DNA from: JAKPQD01 sp029572965
GTDB taxonomy: Bacteria; Bacteroidota; Bacteroidia; Bacteroidales; DTGW01
Direction: 5' to 3'
Assembly (NCBI GenBank): GCA_035374585.1
Contig: DAOSPF010000119.1
Location: 1 to 5,997, forward strand
DNA: 5,997 nucleotides
Made by a program: the position numbers and the translations under genes. The notes beneath the pieces were generated by a model, which did no database searches, was not told where the DNA came from, and saw nothing but the letters and a program-made list of their open reading frames with translations. How positions within the stretch are numbered: the first letter of the stretch is position 1; the number at the start of each line of letters is the position of its first letter. Of this stretch, positions 1 through 5,200 are shown one piece after another.

Positions 1-380
1 CGGCGTTGAAGTTGCCTTCGCAGGTTAAATCAAATGAAGGTATAAAAGTTCAGGTTACAGTGTTGAATTCTGGTACAAAAGAAGGAGATGAAGTAGTTCA
101 GCTATATGTCAGGCATCCGAATGTTACATTGCCTGTCCCTCTTTATTCATTGAAGGGCTTTAAAAAGGTTCATCTTAAAGCCGGCGAACGTACTAATGTT
201 ACCTTTAATCTAACTTCTAAAGACCTTGCTATCCTTGATAAAGATAACAAGTGGTTTGTGCATTACGGTGATATTGAGATTTATGTTGGAGGTAGCCTCC
301 CTAATAAAGATCTTCTGAAAGAGAAAAAGATACTGATGGGTACCGTTAGTATGTCAGGAGATGATTTTTATTTACCTTAA
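1..380 (+). CDS. Glycoside hydrolase family 3 enzyme, C-terminal fragment (Fn3-like domain)
   Basis: The frame is open from the left edge (first whole codon at position 3) to a TAA at 378-380, giving 125 visible residues; the start lies outside the window. The residues match the fibronectin type III-like domain that closes many GH3 beta-glucosidases and beta-xylosidases: GDEVVQLYVRHP, then SLKGFKKVHLKAGE, then a beta-rich stretch ending in IEIYVGG. In this family the domain packs against the catalytic domains; the nucleophile Asp and acid/base Glu lie upstream and cannot be checked here. The LKGFKKVHLKAGE and VGGSLP pattern resembles the beta-xylosidase-like branch of GH3, but substrate cannot be fixed from this piece. 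GH3 enzymes remove terminal sugars from oligosaccharides and in Bacteroidota are usually periplasmic or outer-membrane. The TTG at position 6 is internal, not a start. Confidence 0.9.
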   Translation, partial: ALKLPSQVKSNEGIKVQVTVLNSGTKEGDEVVQLYVRHPNVTLPVPLYSLKGFKKVHLKAGERTNVTFNLTSKDLAILDKDNKWFVHYGDIEIYVGGSLPNKDLLKEKKILMGTVSMSGDDFYLP

Positions 381-445
381 CCTTAGTTCGACATAGGAAA
401 AATGCTTACGTATTTGAAATTTACAGGCTTTAGCTAAATCTTCGT

Positions 446-469
446 AACTTTTGCCTTGAAGCAAAAGTT
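446..469. repeat. Perfect 9-bp inverted repeat (small hairpin)
   Basis: AACTTTTGC at 446-454 is perfectly complementary to GCAAAAGTT at 461-469, with the 6-nt loop CTTGAA. One wobble and one further pair (445 with 470, 444 with 471) could extend the stem to 11. It is followed on the plus strand by an A-run rather than a T-run, so it is not a classical terminator for the GH3 gene. Confidence 0.7.
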
Positions 470-500
470 GCAAAAAATCAAGGCTTGCCATAAATTAGCT

Positions 501-580
501 AAAAAAGCTTTATCGACGGCTCCGGGCAACAACTCGCTATGCTCAAACAGTTGCCCTCGCTTCGCCGATAAAGCTTTTTT
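501..580. repeat. Long-armed hairpin, 15-bp perfect outer stem, terminator-like
   Basis: The 15 bases at 501-515 (AAAAAAGCTTTATCG) are a perfect reverse complement of 566-580 (CGATAAAGCTTTTTT). Inside, GGGCAAC at 524-530 pairs with GTTGCCC at 550-556, leaving asymmetric internal loops and a 19-nt apical loop. Because the arms begin with A6 and end with T6, the RNA of either strand would be a stem ending in a U-tract, so it could terminate transcription in both directions, including read-through from the GH3 gene. The large interior differs from a compact terminator and fits a structured repeat element better. Confidence 0.65.
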
Positions 581-741
581 CTTAACGCCATTTCCGTCAG
601 GCCAAATGCAGCAAAGATTCAATGAAAATGGCGACGCCTTAAACAGAAAAACTTAGTATTTATTGCTATTTAATGCTTTTTAAACAATAATTGACAATGT
701 TATTCTTTCGTCTAACTGGCGTTATCTTAGGGTGTAATTGA

Positions 742-782
742 TAAGAAAAGCTTTGCATTTGCAAGATGCAAAGCTTTTCTTA
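742..782 (-). terminator. Rho-independent-type terminator of the kinase/receiver genes
   Basis: The 17-base arm at 742-758 (TAAGAAAAGCTTTGCAT) pairs perfectly with 766-782 across a 7-nt loop at 759-765. On the minus strand the stem begins exactly at the TAA stop codon (780-782) of the response regulator and ends in a U-rich arm (GCTTTTCTTA), as expected for termination of the leftward transcript. The arms are symmetrical, so it could also stop rightward transcription. Confidence 0.8.
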
Positions 783-1154
783 ATTGGCATGTTCTGCCAT
801 TCGCTTTATTTCAAACATCAATTCTTCTGTCGAAAAGGGTTTAGCCAATACACTGTTTGCGCCCAGTTGTTTGGCAATTTTAAGGTGCTCTTGTGCGCTA
901 ATGCGCCCTCCTCCTGATATAGCAAGTATTTTAATGTTTGGATTGAAACGTTTTACATCACAAATAACTTCTATGCCATCTTTTTCGGGCATAATGATAT
1001 CTGTAATCAAAATATTAGGATTAGTCATTTTGACTATTTTTACGGCCTCTTTTCCATCAGCGGCTGTTTGAGCATGATAACCTTCCATCTCCAGCGCCAC
1101 TTTGAGCCCTTCTCTGATTAACGGCTCATCATCTACAACTAAAATATCATACAT
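780..1154 (-). CDS. Single-domain response regulator (CheY-like receiver)
   Basis: This 124-residue protein is a receiver domain and nothing else. The acidic pair D8-D9 sits in ILVVDDE, the predicted phosphoacceptor is D52 in ILITDIIMPEKDG, the switch residue is S80 in LAISGGGR, and the conserved lysine is K105 in LAKPF. All residues needed for Mg-dependent phosphorylation are present. The family accepts phosphate from a histidine kinase and changes shape; with no output domain, this one must work by binding a partner or passing phosphate on. It starts 18 nt after the stop of the histidine kinase, so the two are almost certainly co-transcribed and cognate. Many kinases with the same HDFNN-type core carry a receiver fused at the C-terminus, so this pair looks like a split hybrid kinase. 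The ATG at 1152-1154 directly precedes the first strand of the fold; no Shine-Dalgarno sequence is seen, as is usual in Bacteroidota. A perfect terminator overlaps its stop codon. Confidence 0.93.
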   Translation of the reverse strand: MYDILVVDDEPLIREGLKVALEMEGYHAQTAADGKEAVKIVKMTNPNILITDIIMPEKDGIEVICDVKRFNPNIKILAISGGGRISAQEHLKIAKQLGANSVLAKPFSTEELMFEIKRMAEHAN

Positions 1155-1172
1155 ATTATTAACACTTAATGT

Positions 1173-3176
1173 TTACTTTACTGGTAAATACACATAAAAC
1201 GTGGTCCCTGCACCTTTTATTGAATCGAAAAAAATCTCCCCCTCATAATTGTTCACTATATCTCTTACGTTGGATAACCCTAATCCTGTGCCTTGAATAC
1301 GGGTTGTATAAAAAGGTTCAAAGATAAAATCTTTAATTGAATCATCTATACCGCTACCGTTATCTTTGATAGACAAACATATCCATGAACCTCCTTTGTG
1401 CCTTATGCTCCCATCCGGATGGTTAATTTGAGAGACTAAAGAAAGCCTTGTTTCTATCAGCCCATTTTCATTTAAAGCTTGAACTGCATTGGTACACAAA
1501 TTCATCACTATTTGGAAAATATGCGTTGGACTGGCATTGATATACCCGCAGTCTTCAATATGTTGTTCTATTTTTATTTTGCTACCGTATGTTGCCTGAA
1601 TGAGCTTTGTTGCCTCTTTTACAATAATATGGGGCTGAAGGGGCCTGATTTCTTCAACTGATGAACGGCCGAATGTTAATATTTGATTGATAAGACCTTT
1701 TGCCCTTTTTTCGGCATCGAATATCTGGCTTACCAAATGGTGCTCCTGGCTTTTATCATCGAGTTTTTTCAATAATACCTCGGTATATATTTGCATGCCC
1801 ATAAGTATATTGTTGAAATCGTGGGCTATACCACCGGTAAGGGTGCCAATGGCTTGCAAATTGTGCGAATGCCGAAGTTGCTCTTCCAGTTTAAGTTTTT
1901 CAGATATGTCTTTTTTTATGGCAATGTAATTCTCAATGTCATTATTTTCGTTTTTTACCGGGCATATCAGCATGTACTCGATGTACAAACCTCCATTTTT
2001 TTGACGGTTGGCAATTTGTCCTTCCCACGATTTGCCCGATTGTATGGTTTTCCATAAGTCTTTATAAAAATCTTCAGATTGTTGTTCACTTTTGAAAATG
2101 CTCATTTTTTTGCCTACCAATTCTTTGGGTGAGTATTGCGACATTTTTTCAACAGATTGATTGGTGTAAAGTATTGTACCTTCTGCATCTGTGATAATAA
2201 CGCCTTCAGAAAGCTGGTTAATAGCTGTATATAGGCGGTTTACCTCAAGGTCGGCAAGTTTTTTTTGCGTGATATCTTCAATGATGCAATCGAACAAAAG
2301 CGCTTCATCGGAAGTATCGTAAAAGATTGTGGCTGTTTCTTTGAGCCACATCATTTGTTTGTTTCTGCCTGTTGCTTGAAACTCTATAACGTAGCTGTTC
2401 TTTTTCTTAGCTATGGCTTTATTTTTCTTTATAGTATAATCGGCCGGATATTTGAATACTTCTTCTGATGAAGTACCTGTTATTTCTGAAGCTGAATCAT
2501 ATCCCAGCAGTTTAACAAGGTAATTGTTAATGAATACAATTTCTCCGGTTACAAGTACCCTGTATATCCCAACGGGCAATTGTTCTATCAACTGGTTATA
2601 CTTTTCTTCAACGATTTCTGCCGAGCGCAAGGCTTTTTTGGTTTCGGTTTCGTCTTCTATGGTTACAACAAAATTGCCCGAAGGCGTGGGCTTATATGTT
2701 TCTTTGATGTAATGAAGGCTGGAGTTTATATGCCAATGGCTCTGTATGATAAATGAAGCTTTGGTTTTAAGCATAAACTCAAGCTCCTGGTTGCTTTCTT
2801 CATCTCTATTATCATCATTGAGAAAACTGTAGCTTTTTATAGCTTCATTGGAATGAAGGTGAAAATAGGAATTAAAGGCTAAATTTGATTTTATAACTTG
2901 TCCTTTTTGGCTTATAATGGCAACCGGAACAGGTAATTGCTGAAACAATTCATCCCAATGGTATTCGTCTTTAACTTCGGTTTTTTCAATGGTTAGTTCT
3001 GTTGTTTTTGAAAATAAAAATGGCTGTTGACTTTTTACGGCCTGTTTATTTTCTATTGTGGCTGGAGTAAAACAACAGGCCAGATATTTCATTAAACTAT
3101 AGAAAGATAAAAGCAGTATTATTAATATAACAATACCTAAATCTAAATAGTTAGATTGAAATAAGAAAAATGTCAT
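1173..3176 (-). CDS. Membrane-anchored multi-PAS sensor histidine kinase
   Basis: The protein has 667 residues. One hydrophobic segment at about 12-35 anchors it in the inner membrane, with only about 10 residues before it, so sensing is probably cytoplasmic; a Cys pair (34-35) sits at the membrane edge. Three PAS domains follow: about 73-180 (LPVPVAIISQKGQVIKSN), 192-305 (LPVGIYRVLVTGEIVFINN, then a PAC-like end IIEDITQKK) and 315-430 (GVIITDAEGTILYTNQS, with end KKDISEK). The dimerisation/phosphoacceptor region carries the H box GGIAHDFNNIL with H452. The ATPase domain has the N box (N559 and N563 in VMNLCTNAVQAL), G1 box DNGSGID (605-611), F box FEPFYTT (619-625) and G2 box GTGLGLSNV (629-637), so catalysis should be intact. 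It ends right after the ATPase domain with no receiver. PAS ligands (heme, flavin, small metabolites) cannot be named from sequence. The receiver gene follows after 18 nt and is its likely target. The ATG at 3174-3176 is preceded by a TAnnTTTG-type promoter. Confidence 0.95.
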   Translation of the reverse strand: MTFFLFQSNYLDLGIVILIILLLSFYSLMKYLACCFTPATIENKQAVKSQQPFLFSKTTELTIEKTEVKDEYHWDELFQQLPVPVAIISQKGQVIKSNLAFNSYFHLHSNEAIKSYSFLNDDNRDEESNQELEFMLKTKASFIIQSHWHINSSLHYIKETYKPTPSGNFVVTIEDETETKKALRSAEIVEEKYNQLIEQLPVGIYRVLVTGEIVFINNYLVKLLGYDSASEITGTSSEEVFKYPADYTIKKNKAIAKKKNSYVIEFQATGRNKQMMWLKETATIFYDTSDEALLFDCIIEDITQKKLADLEVNRLYTAINQLSEGVIITDAEGTILYTNQSVEKMSQYSPKELVGKKMSIFKSEQQSEDFYKDLWKTIQSGKSWEGQIANRQKNGGLYIEYMLICPVKNENNDIENYIAIKKDISEKLKLEEQLRHSHNLQAIGTLTGGIAHDFNNILMGMQIYTEVLLKKLDDKSQEHHLVSQIFDAEKRAKGLINQILTFGRSSVEEIRPLQPHIIVKEATKLIQATYGSKIKIEQHIEDCGYINASPTHIFQIVMNLCTNAVQALNENGLIETRLSLVSQINHPDGSIRHKGGSWICLSIKDNGSGIDDSIKDFIFEPFYTTRIQGTGLGLSNVRDIVNNYEGEIFFDSIKGAGTTFYVYLPVK

Positions 3177-3203
3177 TTATTTAAAGTTGGTTTAATTTGG
3201 CTT

Positions 3204-3237
3204 CAAAGATATGGCATGTATTTGTTTATCAATCAAA
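3204..3237 (-). promoter_or_regulatory. Predicted Bacteroidota promoter for the histidine kinase genes
   Basis: Read on the minus strand, 3211 down to 3204 is TATCTTTG, an exact match to the Bacteroidota -7 consensus TAnnTTTG. Upstream, 3237 down to 3230 reads TTTGATTG and gives candidate -33 elements: TTG at 3232-3230 (18-nt spacer) and TTTG at 3237-3234 (22-nt spacer), close to the usual 19-21 nt. The box lies 27 nt before the kinase ATG. It suggests the kinase and receiver can be transcribed independently of the REC-coiled-coil gene upstream. Confidence 0.5.
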
Positions 3238-3300
3238 ATATTAGAATTTTTGATTAAAAGGTACAAAAGCTTGATAAATGAAGGAAATGTTTAGATAAAA

Positions 3301-3816
3301 CTATGCGCTTTGGTTTGCATGAGAAAGGAGCTGGGCTATTTGCTTTTTCTGTTCTTCAATAATACGGTCTTTTTCCATGATAATGGCTTCAAGCTCTGTC
3401 AGTTTTTCAATCTTGCTAATGCGGCTCAATCGGATAATAGTTTTTACCCTGGCTTTAAACTCTATCTTGTCAAAGGGCTTGCCAATGTAGTCATCAGCGC
3501 CCGCCTCTAATCCTTGTATTTTAGAATCTCGGTCATCTAAAGCTGTAAGTATAATAACAGGTATGTGTTGAAGTGTTTTTGAATTACGGATCTGACGGCA
3601 TACCTCAAACCCGTCAATGCCAGGCATAATTACGTCAAGTAAAATCAGGTCAGGGACAATTTCTAAGGCTTTCTCTAAGCCTTCTTCTCCACTTGAAGCA
3701 AAAACCATGGTGAAACTTTCTTTTATCAGGCTGGCCTCAACCAAACGCTGAAGAAAAGGGTCGTCATCGATAACTAATATTTTTATTTCTTTTTCCATAA
3801 AAGCTATACCATGCAT
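3301..3816 (-). CDS. Response regulator: receiver domain with C-terminal coiled coil
   Basis: The product has 171 residues from the first ATG, or 165 from the second ATG at 3796-3798, which gives MEKEIKILVIDDD and is the more likely start because receiver domains usually begin just before this strand. In the longer numbering the acidic residues are D17-D18, the phosphoacceptor is D61 in LILLDVIMPGIDG, the switch residue is T91 in ILTALDD and the lysine is K113 in IGKPFD. The receiver ends near residue 130. Residues about 133-165 are charged and heptad-like (EKLTELEAIIMEKDRIIEEQ), predicting a coiled coil. There is no DNA-binding, GGDEF or other enzymatic output. The tail could mediate dimerisation or docking to a partner. 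It is the first of three leftward signalling genes, 124 nt ahead of the kinase. I see no clear terminator between them, but the kinase has its own promoter-like box, so operon membership is uncertain. Confidence 0.9.
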   Translation of the reverse strand: MHGIAFMEKEIKILVIDDDPFLQRLVEASLIKESFTMVFASSGEEGLEKALEIVPDLILLDVIMPGIDGFEVCRQIRNSKTLQHIPVIILTALDDRDSKIQGLEAGADDYIGKPFDKIEFKARVKTIIRLSRISKIEKLTELEAIIMEKDRIIEEQKKQIAQLLSHANQSA

Positions 3817-3847
3817 TAACTCTGGAGTATTTACTTTTTTACTTTTT

Positions 3848-3855
3848 CAAATTTA
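3848..3855 (-). promoter_or_regulatory. Candidate -7 box for the REC-coiled-coil gene
   Basis: On the minus strand, 3855 down to 3848 reads TAAATTTG, matching TAnnTTTG. It lies 31 nt before the first ATG and 49 nt before the preferred second ATG. No TTG is found at the expected -33 spacing, so this is a partial match in AT-rich DNA. Confidence 0.35.
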
Positions 3856-3973
3856 GTAATAAATGTATTATAAAGGTTATGTATTGAAGAATAATTCTCT
3901 CATATAAAAATGTTTTTCGAAAGGGAATAGTTCAAAATGTAAATCGCATATTATATAGATTGTGAATAATAAT

Positions 3974-3981
3974 TATATTTG
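3974..3981 (+). promoter_or_regulatory. Candidate -7 box for the BFN-CBS operon
   Basis: TATATTTG at 3974-3981 matches the Bacteroidota -7 consensus TAnnTTTG and lies 31 nt before the ATG at 4013, a plausible distance for a short leader. A TTG at 3960-3962 is too close (11 nt) to be a normal -33 element, and none is seen at 19-21 nt. Confidence 0.45.
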
Positions 3982-4012
3982 TGTATAAAACTGAATTATT
4001 GTACAATCTGAT

Positions 4013-4618
4013 ATGAGCAAAATAAAACTGAATGTTTTGGGTATTTCATACAGCCATACACAATCCGGTGCTTATGCTTTGGTTTTGGCTGAAGAGAAAG
4101 GACCAAGACGGATCCCTATTATTGTTGGTTCATTTGAGGCACAAGCCATCGCTATCCAGTTGGAAGGGCTTAACCCTCCACGACCTTTAACGCATGACTT
4201 ATTTTATAATTTTGCAACACTGTTTAAAATTGATATTCTGGAGGTTAATATTTACAAACTTGAAGAGGGTATATTTTTTTCCAAGCTTACTTGTTTTAAT
4301 GGAAAAGAAACTATTAACATTGACTCACGGACTTCTGATGCTATTGCTTTAGCCTTGCGTTTCAGTTGCCCTATTTATACTACCGAAGATATCTTAAAAC
4401 GTTCTGGGATAACCCTCGAAGTGGAAAATGAAACTAAATCTGGCTTAAGTGCTTCTAAGAAAAAGAAAGAGGAGGTTTTGAACCCTGAGATAGAAGAATT
4501 ACGATCGATGAGCGAAGATGAGTTGAAAGAAGCTTTGGAAGAGGCTATCAATACTGAAAATTATGAACGGGCTTCAAAACTTAGGGATGAAATAAACAGG
4601 CGAAATAAACAATTATAA
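4013..4618 (+). CDS. Bifunctional nuclease (BFN/DUF151) family protein with C-terminal UVR motif
   Basis: The protein has 201 residues. Residues 1 to about 132 match the BFN (DUF151) domain: SGAYALVLAEEKGPRRIPIIVGSFEAQAIA near the N-terminus, PRPLTHDLFYNFATLF in the middle, and the signature IDSRTSDAIALALRFSCPIYTTEDIL at 103-127 (given here as overlapping family hallmarks). Residues 133-165 are a charged linker with a Lys run. Residues about 167-199 (DELKEALEEAINTENYERAS and following) form a UVR motif, the helical hairpin found in UvrB, UvrC, ClpC and McsA, which mediates protein contacts. The BFN-plus-UVR layout is common in Bacteroidota. A plant homologue was reported to have DNase and RNase activity; the role of bacterial members is unsettled and nuclease activity here is inference. 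No signal peptide is present, so it is cytoplasmic. A CBS-domain gene follows after 10 nt, probably in the same operon. Confidence 0.9.
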   Translation: MSKIKLNVLGISYSHTQSGAYALVLAEEKGPRRIPIIVGSFEAQAIAIQLEGLNPPRPLTHDLFYNFATLFKIDILEVNIYKLEEGIFFSKLTCFNGKETINIDSRTSDAIALALRFSCPIYTTEDILKRSGITLEVENETKSGLSASKKKKEEVLNPEIEELRSMSEDELKEALEEAINTENYERASKLRDEINRRNKQL

Positions 4619-4628
4619 AGTAAGCTCT

Positions 4629-5060
4629 ATGATAGTTGTTAATGATATTTTGAAGGAAAAAGGACATGATTTTTTTTTCATATACCCCCAAACGTTAACA
4701 ATTGACGCCTTAAAGTTTATGGCCGAAAAAAACGTAGGGGCTTTATTGGTCATGGAAAACAATGTATTGTGTGGCATTTTTTCAGAAAGGGACTATGCCC
4801 GTAAAGTTGTTTTGCTTGGCAAATCATCTGTAAATACCCCTGTTATGGATGTTATGACTTCAAACTTGGTGGTAGTTAAGAAAGAAACTTCAATTAATGA
4901 GTGTATGCAATTGATGACCCGTCAACATGTTAGACATTTGCCTGTGTTGGAAGGTGAACAAGTGGTAGGGGTGGTTTCTATTGGAGATGTTGTAAGCCGC
5001 ATTATCCGCGAGCAGGACAACATGATTAAACAGTTGGAAGATTATATTTATAAAGGCTGA
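4629..5060 (+). CDS. Two-CBS-domain protein
   Basis: The 143-residue protein consists almost entirely of a CBS pair (Bateman module). CBS1 covers about 16-66, with DALKFMAEKNVGALLVMENN followed by LCGIFSERDYARKV. CBS2 covers about 74-128, with MDVMTSNLVVVKKETSINEC and HLPVLEGEQVVGVVSIGDVV. Such pairs bind AMP, ATP, SAM or NAD-type ligands; the SERDY and SIGD segments after the third strand are where ribose/phosphate-binding residues usually sit. The last 16 residues (REQDNMIKQLEDYIYKG) form an amphipathic helix. There is no enzyme, transporter or DNA-binding domain, so it is a stand-alone sensor or regulator. The start 10 nt after the BFN stop points to co-transcription. A nine-T run (4670-4678) lies at codons 14-17. 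The terminator at 5145-5180 lies 84 nt downstream. Confidence 0.92.
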   Translation: MIVVNDILKEKGHDFFFIYPQTLTIDALKFMAEKNVGALLVMENNVLCGIFSERDYARKVVLLGKSSVNTPVMDVMTSNLVVVKKETSINECMQLMTRQHVRHLPVLEGEQVVGVVSIGDVVSRIIREQDNMIKQLEDYIYKG

Positions 5061-5067
5061 GAAAAAA

Positions 5068-5092
5068 GAATTACGAATTACGAATTACGAAT
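5068..5092. repeat. GAATTAC heptamer tandem repeat, about 3.6 copies
   Basis: GAATTAC is repeated exactly at 5068, 5075 and 5082, with a partial copy GAAT at 5089. It lies 8 nt after the CBS gene stop, in a gene-free gap. Short heptamer arrays of this kind recur between genes in Bacteroidota as far as I recall; no function is evident, and there is no origin or replication gene nearby to suggest iterons. Confidence 0.85.
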
Positions 5093-5144
5093 ATTGTTGT
5101 TAGAGGACTAATTTACAAAAGGAAGAAAATAGAAAGTTGAGCAT

Positions 5145-5180
5145 AAAAAAGGATTGAACTAAAAAATTCAATCCTTTTTT
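5145..5180. terminator. Bidirectional intrinsic terminator between convergent genes
   Basis: The 14-base arm at 5145-5158 (AAAAAAGGATTGAA) pairs perfectly with 5167-5180 (TTCAATCCTTTTTT) across the 8-nt loop 5159-5166. Each strand reads as a stem followed by a T-run, so it should end both the rightward BFN-CBS transcript and the leftward CotH-family transcript, whose stop is at 5201-5203. Confidence 0.9.
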
Positions 5181-5200
5181 CTTTTATTGAAAAGTTTTTA

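Larger units (their letters stand above)
441..640. repeat. Putative dispersed intergenic repeat element (Bacteroidota type)
   Basis: Three perfect inverted repeats follow one another here: 446-454 with 461-469, 501-515 with 566-580, and 586-593 with 626-633. The central hairpin also has an inner stem at 524-530 with 550-556. The pieces CTTTTGCCTTGAAGCAAAAG, CTCCGGGCAACAACTCGCT and CTCAAACAGTTGCCCTCGC resemble an intergenic repeat I recall from several Bacteroidota genomes; I cannot verify this here. The ends are not marked by clear target-site duplications, so the boundaries are approximate. There is no transposase, so if mobile it would have to be mobilised in trans. It lies just after the GH3 gene and may also act as its terminator. 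Confidence 0.5.
381..741. other. Gene-free intergenic region with structured repeat
   Basis: This 361-nt stretch between the GH3 stop and the terminator of the leftward response regulator has no convincing gene. Short frames of about 60 codons exist on both strands (434-622 minus, 456-656 plus), but they lie across inverted repeats and their products look like no known protein. From about 441 to 640 the sequence is more GC-rich than its flanks and is built of nested inverted repeats, listed separately. The flanks 381-440 and 641-741 are AT-rich and I see nothing definable there, apart from an 8-bp inverted match, TAACGCCA at 583-590 with TGGCGTTA at 717-724. Confidence 0.7.

Noticed and set aside
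434..656. Overlapping open frames of 60-66 codons on both strands (434-622 minus, 456-656 plus)
   Set aside because: They run across the inverted repeats, have no recognisable protein features, and are best explained as chance openings in a structured repeat.
2259..2266. Eight-base homopolymer in the kinase gene as a frameshift site
   Set aside because: The kinase frame is intact through all domains and such runs are expected in AT-rich DNA; it encodes an ordinary QKK stretch after the second PAS domain.
784..3510. Several plus-strand frames of 60-95 codons across the signalling genes
   Set aside because: They are antisense shadows of strongly supported minus-strand genes and show no independent coding signal.
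3817..4012. A riboswitch or small RNA in the divergent intergenic region
   Set aside because: The sequence is AT-rich with no stable long stem, and the likely leader of the rightward gene is only about 25 nt, too short for a riboswitch.
5068..5092. GAATTAC heptamers as iterons or a CRISPR remnant
   Set aside because: The units are contiguous with no spacers, there are under four copies, and no replication or cas gene is nearby.
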